From: Blattamonas nauphoetae
Taxonomy: Eukaryota > Preaxostyla > Oxymonadida
Length of the DNA: 64,000 nt
Assembly: GCA_033064195.1 (NCBI GenBank)
Contig: JARBJD010000021.1
Location: 1 to 64,000 of the forward strand
Direction of reading: 5' to 3'
Shown here: in pieces, positions 31,301 to 40,257 of the stretch
Numbering within the stretch: the stretch's first letter is position 1
How the letters are laid out: each line of letters opens with the position of its first letter
Notes under the pieces: model-generated
The model's database searches: none
What the model was told of the DNA's origin: nothing
Seen by the model: the letters and a program-made list of their open reading frames with translations, nothing else
Program-made: the position numbers and the translations under genes

Positions 31301-33050
31301 TCTGACAAACACATCCTGCACGCTCCGATCTGTGTCCTTCTTCGATTTGGACGATGGGGCGATTTGGATGGAGAATTCGACGCTGTTTGTGGACTCCAGC
31401 ACGTTCCGAGACAACACGCCGAACGACGAAGTGTTCAAGTCTGCGCATCGGAATGTGAGATGTGTTGGAGAGAGCAGTGTAACAGTGGGGAGTCTGTCGG
31501 GAGGAGATGGGTTGGAGTCGGAGTCGATGTGGCTTTCGTCAGATTCAGGCTGTGTTGTGTGGATGAACAAGACGCGATTGCACTCCCCATTTTTCGTCCC
31601 GAATCTCCATTCATCGTCGACGTGCAAACAGAATAAGAATGGAACATTCTCTTTCTCTCTCAACGGAGAGTTGTTCATCCCGTGTGGCCTGAAACTGAAC
31701 GTGTTCGAGACTGGGAAAGAAGCAAACCTTTCGTCGTGTTCAATCGAGATGTCTTCCGTCAATCCGACGAAATGGACAGAAACTGAGCTAGTCTTCACAC
31801 TGAGCCAGTCTTCGATTGCTCTGAACACAACACGTGCCTGGCGAGGGACACTGGAATTCGGAGATGGAATGACAACATCGGAATCGATTTTGGTGAAGCT
31901 GAGTCTGGCAGATGAGCGGAAGGCTCAGTTGGGAAACACGATGAAATGGCTGGGTCCTGTGATCGGAGCTGTCCTCGTTCTCTTCCTCATGCTCGTCATC
32001 GTTCTCGTCGTGCTGCATCGAAGACGAAAGAAGGAGAAGAACAAAGAAGCAGCGGAGGAGAAAGAGAAGAACGAGATGAACGAAGTGATGGAGAAGATTG
32101 AAGAAGTGGAAGAGTTTGGAGTCGGAGGAACGACAAGAGCGATTCATGCGTCTGAGGACGAGAAGTCATTTGTTGTAGACACGAATGTTTCTGGCCTGAC
32201 GAAGGTTGGCTCGGACGAAGCACCGACCGACAAAACGGAAGCAGGGAAACCAGTGGAAGTGTTGAGAGTTGGGGAGAGTGTTGAGATTGTGTCAATTGAG
32301 AAAAAATTGTCGCTTTTTAACATTCTTCATGGCGAAAACAAGGCTCTCATTTCGAAAGACTGGCTGCAGAAGCAACTGACAAGCAGTCTTGTCCGTCTCT
32401 CAAAAACACATCAAAACAATCAGCTCTTTGTGCGACTGAGTCCACATTGGATCTTCTTTGATGCGAATGGCACCCCACACTTCAAAATCGGCGACGATGT
32501 TCCTGTTCCCGCCGCACCTCCAAAATCCAACTTGTCTCGTCCACGACATGTCAACTCAGCTCAAACAGATTCCAGCTCTCTCACCAATCAAGCGGTGTCA
32601 AATCTCTCCGTTGTCAACGCCGACATCGCTCTTTCTCCACCAGACGACTCACATTCAGAGTCTTTTTTCGGAAGGAGCCCCGCCGTGCAGGCTGCGGGGC
32701 GTCAGGAATCAATGCGATGGAGAGCACCGGAAGTGGCAGACAACAAGCGGCTGATGGACACGAAGAAGTGTGCAGTGTTCAGTCTCGGGATCATTCTTTG
32801 GGAGATTGAGACCGGCGTTGTGCCGTTCGGGGAAGTTGATGCGACGAACGCGTCGAGGCAGCTGTGTTCGGGGATGGCTCTTCAGATGGATGGGATCGAG
32901 AACGATGAAATGAAAACGCTGATCCAGAACTGCCTGAAGTTGAATGCATCAGAACGACCATCCCTCGATGAGATTTCAGACTTCTTCACTTCACAATCCA
33001 AAGATCCAATTCAGCAAGAAGCTCTCGTTCAGAAGCCTCTTGTTGGATGA
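25323..33050 (+). CDS. Receptor-like beta-helix membrane protein with intracellular pseudokinase
   Basis: 2575 residues in one uninterrupted frame. MFVLLLHLRVATASDE is a signal peptide. The outer part (to about 2200) is beta-helix sequence with five module openings of the form G-x-D...CG...PC-x-SL, near residues 560, 870, 1250, 1510 and 1785. A single membrane helix lies at about 2210-2235 (GPVIGAVLVLFLMLVIVLVV), followed by RRRKKEK as stop-transfer and a charged coiled stretch. The C-terminal 250 residues match a kinase C-lobe (RWRAPEVADNKR, FSLGIILWEIETGVVPFGE, LNASERPSLDEI), but the catalytic loop reads LSPHWIFFDANG with no HRD and the metal-binding site reads IGDD, so it is a predicted pseudokinase. 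Likely a sensor that signals by binding rather than phosphorylation. Confidence 0.85.
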   Translation: MFVLLLHLRVATASDEWSPLFCPDISRLFSENPNNPRDINEKNELRLDFQRYQSNTAELSSRNFDLIGWDNHQTEIVEGQFAKGTLFLVANSTCSFSSLSFHTVRNSIIEMENHSDCTVCRCVIRSDGLISPFECRDSKLLFIASTFHFDTPSNTAQSIANASTISSTVSFSACSLQNVICAQDSLLASSHVKHTIIVSCCFQNISSRTPVHSQNISAEAPFNVTISESTFSDCVNALSGGIVRDVEDQTTLCAMNSTFTGSITNGETEGDTFSDRAEAVVVDADHTFLSCVFSKCHAFQTTGGAIRCLSGASLNVTKCEFTDNWALDDRLDPSCVLSTGGAIYFDGMDNGGLTIVHSLFERNTASFGGSVSSKKAHHLTIQYSNITNGECIIYENPDLSYGGGLACFFLPLEAIVQNVRFLNCKTVKTGGSIDCQEVSGSIRFSNIFVANSACEQGNVIFSSVSDETAIIQFFSCTFFSNTLSADPNLNYPTDVRFNDFEPWPTLLKSKSTFVNCFSTSAEPKIAIITDNGFLTSFEYDDPGNTTKLDVHLPSPGVIVNGQDGVDGDGCGIEYVHQCKTVAYTGANRTALAGGTVLIEAGMFEETDCFDLETKNATFSSFGDISPMISFSLADDAVAFITKGTGTVRFELLHFVPSSSAHVILQNGSGNLEVWNCSFVGTEDVNAVIRVAILKATEGTVSLTSTSFSGLTLADAQVVECIGSSTKLEITLCQFIELKGATPALIVFEPSTIGWSEAVVTSSTVIGDEGSAIGGVKLANIDSIKLEDVKMARLKSADQNAAVSISDCSSLALSSLLFEHCSGSVASDLFVAAPSITLASPLASSFSVSATPTSSINGVASDVILPRPVLAVDGQAGNDDFWCWATGCSSLSSLIPRLASDCAWNVALESETLSEQGIEVSGNRIVSIAGTTKDRTILQHTSSVTSSLISVSSESLSLTTLTLASSFSGSELSTSFCVVTGGQLSLESVILPSLPFSDTASLFAVAESGTLALLNLDVSTPTITRFVNLDGGNAVVSECSFSNAELASSMISGSGILTIDSTSFSSLSPIAGMNGEARVLSFEVGEDQSLMIGEENKPVGFESCSSSGDGGVMHLTLLQKGRLAMKHTSFKQCSTEGRGGAIFVDMTQSSPSSFSFSDVSFGAEADSTSCSAGRGNGVFCLIPTGDRASRLSTIRDSLLPATPSDETPFSLESIALVDFGELLVDGREEDVGSVLYAFYPASSSLHLNAPVGADHPLCGDVHLPCRSLEQGYSNIALETTSHSLLLKWEVVLNSKLETEDKTVTIMSNHNEQMTIGVNGQLDVKGGELIFSVVEIVLPSSFAQTVFLVTGGTLILTSSSTITNSGACESKSSLDAPLFSVRGGHLNIEGTKDKIHLFSCFQKCSVIEVSGSQSPSLTLTHCHFTQNAASTEAVVVLRGEGGTVWMKECYFKDNTGTGSSDVWGSSGWSRGLTKDSIQLCFSESNMDHLVVGGAAANILIPFSVLTVHPSDGDDVKCDEPEIACKSVHHSLSLCTQTEKDGTTPAPRMIEILVDVTESNTFEVGTKDIELYGHLDSEVQLKWDSASHTMLSVTVGHAFLHDFELVHLHPSLDRPLFLVVDVGSLVLKAIVLDGGNVVFGSCLIEIDAGSLSLESMIFSNIKLESFSLITSSGSTMMNECLFTSITRSSLSATVLTTSGSASPTIIHNTNFTSCFGATEERWVELSESNPTSLDASSWTDTFSLSSPIRGVVVNSPSAVEDQSFNPFSLLYRWHPRPDASIMVSSTGREDHPLCGHRQMPCLTLDKGIALTDMWSVEIVVEGNVEGVLDVTGRQLSVKGSFGTEILGFCGDGQIVSSAGVESKATISDLMIDGSSSSLSESAALFAIGGGSLTLSQCSLKPETKLHSPLISMSGHTLKLTDLKIISVTIEQPALILQSVHTATIQHIELAKSKSEVFLSCTDTADLITEFSSFTGITQPHATNTGDLCEWSTGLIRLTNTSCTLRSVSFFDLDDGAIWMENSTLFVDSSTFRDNTPNDEVFKSAHRNVRCVGESSVTVGSLSGGDGLESESMWLSSDSGCVVWMNKTRLHSPFFVPNLHSSSTCKQNKNGTFSFSLNGELFIPCGLKLNVFETGKEANLSSCSIEMSSVNPTKWTETELVFTLSQSSIALNTTRAWRGTLEFGDGMTTSESILVKLSLADERKAQLGNTMKWLGPVIGAVLVLFLMLVIVLVVLHRRRKKEKNKEAAEEKEKNEMNEVMEKIEEVEEFGVGGTTRAIHASEDEKSFVVDTNVSGLTKVGSDEAPTDKTEAGKPVEVLRVGESVEIVSIEKKLSLFNILHGENKALISKDWLQKQLTSSLVRLSKTHQNNQLFVRLSPHWIFFDANGTPHFKIGDDVPVPAAPPKSNLSRPRHVNSAQTDSSSLTNQAVSNLSVVNADIALSPPDDSHSESFFGRSPAVQAAGRQESMRWRAPEVADNKRLMDTKKCAVFSLGIILWEIETGVVPFGEVDATNASRQLCSGMALQMDGIENDEMKTLIQNCLKLNASERPSLDEISDFFTSQSKDPIQQEALVQKPLVG

Positions 33051-34005
33051 CAAGTGAACTACTCACTCATCCTCCTCATTCTTCACTCCCTCTTGAGACA
33101 TTTCACACTCATCTTTCTTTGCTCTTCTCAAAACCCTCATCACTGCTGGATGAGACATCCCCAATCCACATCACATCGGACAGATTCTGTCATCACAGTG
33201 CCTCGAGCCTTATTGAACTCGGCCATCACCATTTCAACACACATTCACTCACATACAAGGGAAACACGTGACCTCAACATGATTCCCACCAACACCCACC
33301 TCACGTCATCATTCGCCAACACTACGTTTCTTTGTTTCTGACCTTTCCACTCGTCGCACGAGAGCGTGGTCATTTTGATTCGCCTCTGTCTTGTGTCTCT
33401 TTCGTTGTCACATCGCATTTCGCTGCGCCACCCTTTGGGAGCGTCGTTTGGCAGTTTTCCTGCGTCTCTGTCGTGTTGCAGTTGTGAATGTGCAACAAGC
33501 AATACCTCAGGACGTATGGTTCACCTTCTGTTTGTCTTTGTTGGTCATCTCAGGTCCACTCTTTATTCAATGCTGAGTTGCATTCTTTTTCAACCAACAT
33601 TTAATCCCAGAGCATGGTTCGTGAAGAATCTGACTTCACAAATTGGAGTTCAATGAGATGATAACAGGTTTACAAACACCTGAGGAGCGATACAGGGGCA
33701 TACGAGTTGATGTGAATAGTCTGTTTCTTCTCAGGTCATTGAAGAGAATATACCCTCAAGAATCACTCTGAGAGTCAAGTTAAGTTACTTTAAAGATGAT
33801 TTTCTTCCTGTTGGTCACCCGTCATTTCTCAAATTCACTCTTTTCAAGCACTTTTTGTTGAAACAAAAATGCTGCGGGTCAGATCTACTCTCATTTCTCG
33901 ATGCATTCAACCGATGGATCATTCATCCCAGAACACTGTATTCACTTCCTTTTCGTCATCATCCGATGTCGATCACACTGTGGTTTCTTTCTCAATCTGT
34001 TTCAG
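33051..34005. other. Intergenic stretch with possible 5' exons of the kinase gene
   Basis: No confident gene. The kinase exon at 34006 starts with a phase-1 acceptor, so at least one exon must lie here, but none can be fixed. Several short open pieces (for example 33855-33990) are candidates. Confidence 0.3.
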
Positions 34006-36394
34006 ATGAACTTGTTCGGCCAATTAGCGAGGGAGCATCTGGTCGAGTCCTTCACATTCGGCATCAAGAGACCAAAAATGAGTTTGCATTGAAACTTTTG
34101 CCGACGATTACGGAAATTGACAAGAAGCGAGCTCGTCGTGAAGTGGAACTAATCAGTCACAGACAAAAGTTTTCGTCACAAAAAGTGACTTGTTCTGGCG
34201 TGACGAATTGGGCTGGAGTTCGAAGCTGACACTTCACACGTGTGGAGGTGACATGACATCGACACGCTTTGAGGTTGGTAGACTGGTCTACAGTTTGTGG
34301 GTGAGAAATGCGAAGCTTTCCACAACAGGAAGTTTTTTACGAATGTTTACATTTTCTTGCGGAAGAGTCGGAGGATCTCGATTACTTCGGCAAAAATAAT
34401 CTCATATCTTCACAACCTCTCACTGTGTGAAAAATGGTCGATTGTGGTTGCGCACTCATTTTTGTCACTTTTTTCAGACTCTTCATTCTTCTGTATCTCC
34501 GAAACGAAACAACTGTTCGCTCTGGTTTTCTCGCCACGATGTTCTTTTCGGATGATGAAGTGTCAGACAACACAAAAACTAAATTTCACCACTCTGTATT
34601 TCTGGACAGGTAAGACGAAAGTTTTTGTCCATGACTGAATGAAGCGTTTCTCTCACCCTCGAATTGTTGGTTTCCATGAGTCGATTGAAACCGAGGCATG
34701 GCATGGAATCATCATGGAACTCGGGAGTCGGAATTTGAAGGACTTGATTTGCGAATATGAAGAACGAGGGGAGCGAATCCCTCTTGATGTTTGTTCCTCT
34801 CCTCTTCCTCATTTTCTCTTCCAATCATTGTTTTCCCTCTTTGTGTGAATGTGGTGATGTTCAGGTTGTGGTGTTGATCTGCAATGACATTGTGGAAGGG
34901 CTGAAGTTCATGCACACTCATCCGTCTGGCCCAACAGCGCATGGAGACCTAAAACCGGAGAATATTCTTCTGACAGTTGACAATCGCGCAATCTTGTGTT
35001 TGTTTTCTTCTTCTTTTTGAGATCTTCTTTTCCAATTCCCTCATTTGATCACTGTAAACCCATTTTCCTTCATGCGTTTCAGGTGATTTGGGGGCAGCAG
35101 ATGAGGAAAGAGTTGTGACATCAATGTCAGCTGGAGAGATCGGGACATATGAATACAACTCGCCAGAACGACTGAATGACGATAAAATGCGAGGAACACC
35201 AGAAAGTGACATCTGGTCGGTCGGAGTGATTCTGCATCGAATGGTGACAGGTCGATCTCTGTTTATGGGATCATCGCTGCCGAAGATGATTCGCGAAATC
35301 ACTGACTTCACCGAAACGAAAGTTGCATCGACAATTCCAGGTGAGATTCGTGATGTCCTTCTCCGACTCTTGGACCCAGTTTGTTCATTTTTTCACAATT
35401 GTTCGTACTCCATCACGTTTTTCTCTACATTGTATCTCATTCATTCGTCAGTAATTGTTTTTTTCACTCCTCTCTTCATTAGAAACCCGCTCTTCGGGTC
35501 AAATCCTCTCAAATTGTTGACGAATGCCTTTTCGAAAGAATTCTGGGACAAAAGACGCCTCTGTCGAAAATGAGAGACACACTCAATCAGAGACTGACAA
35601 AGCGAATCGATGACATCACCCACTTTCGATTCGAGTCAGAAAATGAAAAATCGTCACTTGCCTCCAACTTTCTTCATCATCTCGCCACTACTCCCTCAAC
35701 TGTGACCGTCTTCCGGTGGACAAAGTTTGAATATGGCCCAACTTGCACTCTTGATCAGATCAACATTCCCTATCATCCTTCTTTCTTGATCGGAGATCTG
35801 GCAGAGGTATATCATTTAGGGGAACATTTCCTTGTTGGTCGTCGGTTCTTGGATACAAATAAAACTTTGTGTGAAGAAGAAATCACACCCGACACAAAAC
35901 TCACAGCGTTTCCGGAAGTCATCGGGGATCCGATTTTTGTTGAGATTGTTGGGAAGTGTATTGTTCCCATTGAAACATTTTATCTTGATCATGAACCTCT
36001 CTCAGCAATCATAAAACAAATCCGTCCTTTCTTTTTCAGTCCATCCACACCGTACACTCTTGAAACAGAAGATCATCGACAACTTGACCTTAATATCCCG
36101 TGGGATGAACAAGACATCAAACCTTTCTCGCTTCTTATCCTCGACTATTGTCAACCGTACAATAAATGTTACCAGATCTTTGTCCGGACACTCAATGGCG
36201 GGACGATCACCTGTGAAGTGAGTGCTGTAGACACGATTGATTTGGTGAAGAAACAGGTTGAAGCCCAAATCAACCATCCAGCAGATCGCCAACGCATGAC
36301 GTTCGCTGGTAAACAACTGCAAGATTGTCAGACACTTCCCGAATATAACATTTTCAAACACGCGACACTCCATCTTGTCCATCGGCTGAGATGA
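34006..36394 (+). CDS. Ser/Thr protein kinase with C-terminal ubiquitin-like domain
   Basis: Exons recognised: 34006-about 34153 ([14 protein letters not shown] glycine loop, FALKLL lysine), about 34640-34790 ([25 protein letters not shown]), 34865-34997 ([12 protein letters not shown]), 35083-35378 ([32 protein letters not shown]) and 35483-36394. HRD is HGD and DFG is DLG, but the Lys, Asp, Asn and Asp needed for catalysis are present. A 200-residue linker follows, then about 73 residues of clear ubiquitin ([46 protein letters not shown]) and a stop. The ubiquitin Leu8, Lys48, Lys63 and Val70 equivalents are kept, Ile44 is Thr, and the terminal Gly-Gly is absent. The 5' exon is unknown. Confidence 0.75.
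34155..34636. mobile_element. MITE-like insertion inside a kinase intron or exon
   Basis: The sequence between two kinase exons starts AGTCACAGACAAAAGTTTTC and ends with an approximate inverted copy (GAAAGTTTTTGTCCATGACT), giving imperfect 24-base terminal inverted repeats. The paralogous kinase at 42527 has no intron here. No gene is inside. The exon after it is preceded in frame by TGA, so correct splicing must use an AG such as that at 34644-34645, or the gene is damaged. Confidence 0.4.
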
Positions 36395-36681
36395 ACTCCT
36401 CGCTTTCCTTCTTTCTTCAGAGGTCATCTGAACAATCATCTGGTAGTGTCCTCTGTTATTATCTCGGGTGACACAACCTGTATTCCCATCTCATCCATCC
36501 CTTCTTCCTGTTCACTGTCCTTAAAACGACAATACAAAACTGTGATAGTATCTGGCCACTCAGTTGGATTTGATGAATCAGAGAATCCACCAAGAAAGAG
36601 AACACGTGACTGATAGTTTTCACCAAAAAGATGTGGTCTGATCAGCACCCTTTCTAACTCGTTGACATATCATTATCTGTA

Positions 36682-37494
36682 ATGACGAAAAACGCATTTG
36701 GCCTGTCATATATTGCGTATTGTACCGAAATTCCAAAAAGTGAATCAGAACAGCAGCTTGATCTCTTCCAAAAGCAATTTCTAAACAAACCGGTCCTATG
36801 GTATGGATACGTTGAAGAAAAGACAGAATCTCATGCAATTTTTGTCATGCCATCAATTTACCGGGATACTGAACCGAGAGTTCTTCTCAAACTCCCTCAG
36901 GGTTCGCTAGACACTCAAGATTTCGTCGATGGGCAGTGGAGCTATTTCAAAGGGAGATTAAAAGGCTTTTCGAACAAAGTTTATAAAAATCCTGAAGGTT
37001 CTGATTATTCAGCGATCATCGAATCAAATACTGACGCAACGTACGCATCCCATCCCTACGACTTGGATTTGACGTTCATTCAATTTGAGGAATATTTTGG
37101 AACATTCTATCACTCTCCATGTCAACTGAGGTATGAAAAATATTGGAAAGATACTCCTATTGACGTCATCGGCAGTTTTATCGAAGGATTCTTTGCATAT
37201 GGGCAATTTCGCATCTATCAGTTTATTATCGAGCGTCCGAGCAAACCCACTACTTTTTCTGGCAAATGGTGTGACAAGATTGGTGTTCGTGTCGCAATTA
37301 CTCAATCTGGAGACATCCAACGTTTCATCACAGAAAACAAACGTTTGGAAATTGTGGTAGTTCCACATGCTCGAGATGGATCGCCTCACGTGTTCAATCT
37401 CATCCAAATTGTTGGACCTCGACTTCAGGCTCCGACTACCATACGTGGAACAACTCGACAGAATAACGGGAATGGGGCTGAAGGACTGGCTTAA
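36682..37494 (+). CDS. Unknown soluble protein, 270 residues
   Basis: Single-exon frame from a clear ATG. Mixed alpha/beta with many aromatic residues (YIAYCTEIP, VLWYGYVEE, YFGTFYHSP, FIEGFFAYGQFRIYQFI) and a polar Asn/Gly/Arg tail. No signal peptide, membrane helix or recognised motif. It follows the kinase-ubiquitin gene by 288 bases in the same direction, so co-expression is possible. The normal base composition and lack of simple repeats suggest a real gene. Function unknown. Confidence 0.55.
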   Translation: MTKNAFGLSYIAYCTEIPKSESEQQLDLFQKQFLNKPVLWYGYVEEKTESHAIFVMPSIYRDTEPRVLLKLPQGSLDTQDFVDGQWSYFKGRLKGFSNKVYKNPEGSDYSAIIESNTDATYASHPYDLDLTFIQFEEYFGTFYHSPCQLRYEKYWKDTPIDVIGSFIEGFFAYGQFRIYQFIIERPSKPTTFSGKWCDKIGVRVAITQSGDIQRFITENKRLEIVVVPHARDGSPHVFNLIQIVGPRLQAPTTIRGTTRQNNGNGAEGLA

Positions 37495-37967
37495 GGATTT
37501 GAATGAAGTTGTTTCTTTTTTTTTCATTTCACGATACACACACTCGCAACTGTCATGTGCTTCAAATATTCGAAGACAAGATGAAGCAGGAAGTGGGAGA
37601 AGAAAAGACGAAACCGAATCTTAATTCTGATACCCTGCTCTTTCTTCCACACTTCTCTGATTCTTGCTGACGGTTGGTCTGTACGAGGATGATCTACCAA
37701 CTTTTACATGTATTATCACGGATTCAATCTCAATGGTTGAATGTCTGGAGCTGGCGATGGGGCGATCGAATCTACCAACCTCAACCGCATGCAACACGAA
37801 CAGGAACATCGTTCCTCCATCAATTTCTCTCCTCTATCGAGATGGAATAAAACCATCTCAGTTGTAGCCCCGATGGTTCAACAAAAAGCTGAACCAAAAA
37901 AGCCAGTTTGTTTTCTCGTCCATTCATGACTCGCTGAACCTGTAATCAGGTTCCATATCTTCTTGAA
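37495..37967. other. Intergenic stretch
   Basis: Short open pieces only. It may hold a first exon of the 37968 gene; nothing is convincing. Confidence 0.3.
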
Positions 37968-39934
37968 ATGGTGTCTGGGCCGCACCCATGTTTTCATTTG
38001 GATGCTTTGAAAAGTCTGCTGGAAATGGCATCTCGTTTGAAACTTCTCTCATTATTCTCATCTTTTGATGAATCAGAGTCGCCAGATATGATTGATATGA
38101 TGATTGAGCTGGACTGTGTTCAACATCTTGCTATCTTTTGTGACCTTTCAAAGCCAGAAGCATGTCCAGTGTGTTCATCCTTCGTTCGTCACACGCTTCC
38201 TCTCAGGAAGAATTCCCGAAACTCATTCTTCTTCTCCGTATTCCCTTCTTATCATTGAAGCTTTTTACTCATCTTGACAGTTGAATCATCATCGGTTGTA
38301 TGGATGGAGATAGCACAATCGTCGATCGCATCCTTCTTATTTCGTTGTCTTCAAGACTGCAAATCAGAAAAAGTCCTGGATATGGTATCTTTCGATTTCA
38401 TGATTCATATTTCATCCATTTAGAGTGGGTTATGTCTCCAAATCTTGTTCTCTGATCTCAAAATCTTACAAGCACTTTTTTCCTCGAACCAGAAGCTTAT
38501 TCAAGACATTTTTCGGAAATTTGAAGAAAAGCCACCATCGACTGTAGTTTTGAAAGTGTTGGCTCAGATGGTGTTCTCACCGTCTCTGGGATTGGCAACA
38601 CTTTCCCTTTCGACTCTCGCACAGCTCTCGGATGTTTATCCCCATGAAATCTCATTTCTTTCACAGTTCAAGGTGTTTCCACGACAACTTGCCAAATCTC
38701 ATCATCAAATATTGTTCCCAAAACGACTTTGCCAGAAGATCTCCATCAAGGTCCACATAATGGACAAATTTCTACTAAATCAGGACAGTGCTTCAGAGTA
38801 TACAGTTTTGTTCCTTTTTCATGCCATTTTCTTCTCAGAATGCGCTTTCTTTATCTGGCGATGGTTTGTCTTTACAACTTGGTGTTTGTTGCTCCTAATT
38901 CAACGGACTCAGATGTATCGCACTTTATTCCTCATTTTCATTTTCAGCTCGTGATGGATTGTAAACTGATTCAATTGGCGAAGCAATTAATCAACACGTT
39001 CTGCCATCTCGATCCGGACAACTCAACACCTGATGATCAGTGGCACGTTCGGGAAATTGTCAGCATCTCCTGGACTCTCGTTGCTGATCGTCTCAACAAG
39101 AGATCCGATCCTCTCACTTCACTTGTCAGATCGTCATTCGATGACGTGGAGGAATTGACAAGTCTCCTCGTCGGAACGAGAGGGAAATTCAAACGCACTG
39201 ACAACGTTATTGATCTCGTCTTTCTCGAGAAGTTGATTTCGACCCAAAGTGTCAACGTCATTTCTCTCCTGGAGCACGATCTTCTTGCCCAAATCTTCTC
39301 TGTCCAACCACCGCAAACTGTTCCTCTTTCGAACGAACTCTTTCACTTCAATCTTCTTTCTGTGATCACTCTTCTTCTCGAGTCACCTTTCAAGAATGAG
39401 AATTCCAAAGATCAAACCAGAGCTGCCTCTCTTTGTGTCGAAAGAGTTGCGAACGTCGCCAAATCCTACCTTGTCTTCATTCTTCCGAAAGCCGATTATC
39501 TGGAGTTGGACCAGAAAAACCAGCTGCTGCTCTCAAAGACAATCACAAAGCTCCACTTGAAACTCATTGATCTGGAGCAATCCGAGGCTCGACGTGGGAG
39601 ACAGTTGATCACAGAGCGAGAAATGTGGGAGGTTGCTGGGTTGACGGAAACAGAACAAGACGAGACTTTGGATCTACGAGTCAAAGGCATGAACCGACGA
39701 GATGGGAAAATGAGAAAGAAAGAGACCGACAGATGGATGCTCCGAAGAAGAAGACTGGGCGAATGTGGATTTGAAGATGCACTCGAAGCCAGAACGACGA
39801 CACGAAAAAACATGGAAGCCGACGATGTTTTCTTTCCGATTTATGCGATTGAGAAGAAAGAGGGCATGAATTTCGACATTGTGGATGAAGAGGTAGATTA
39901 TTCGGATTCTTCGGATGATTTGTTGGACTTGTGA
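37968..39934 (+). CDS. Helical-repeat protein with charged WEV-containing tail (several exons)
   Basis: Open exons at 37968-about 38160 (MVSGPHPCFHLDALKSLLEM), about 38280-38385, about 38425-38670 and about 38945-39934 are helical and Leu-rich like an armadillo array; exact junctions are unsure. The last part has LVVDRL/LLEHDLLAQIF-type helices and then a highly charged tail with EREMWEVAGLTETEQDETL, FEDALEA and an acidic end. The same order (EEWEVGWL, then HEDALEGW) ends the protein at 52888, so these are paralogues. No membrane segment. A cytoplasmic scaffold in the kinase cluster is the best guess. Confidence 0.55.
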
Positions 39935-40257
39935 TGAAGCACAACACTCCGATAGGTGAGGGAGGAGGGGGAAATCACTCACAGTTCATTCATTCGTTCT
40001 TTCACGTCAATTGGTTTTCATTCATCACATACTTCATGAAAAATGCTCTTGAACAACCGATTTAAGGAGTGAGTCATTCGAGCGGTTTCCATATGGTTAG
40101 ATCGGACTCGATTGATATCAAAAGCTGTAATTGGATTAAATATTCAAGAATCTTGAAAGTGATCTCATTTTGAAACGAAATCGATAATTATGAAGACAGT
40201 GAGGTGAACTGTGAATGGTTGGGCAAACGAGAGGAGCGAGATGATTGTTGTCCCAAT
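39935..40257. other. Convergent intergenic stretch
   Basis: Between two 3' ends; no feature is recognised. Confidence 0.4.

Noticed and set aside
31028-31828. 266-codon minus-strand open frame
   Set aside because: Antisense to the same receptor gene; the forward frame has the better evidence.
34639-34848. Kinase-ubiquitin gene starting at ATG 34639
   Set aside because: This would drop the glycine loop and the catalytic Lys, which are present and in good form at 34006-34153.
36436-36648. Small minus-strand gene between the kinase-ubiquitin and orphan genes
   Set aside because: The composition looks protein-like, but it is only 70 codons, has no visible continuation and lies in a promoter region.
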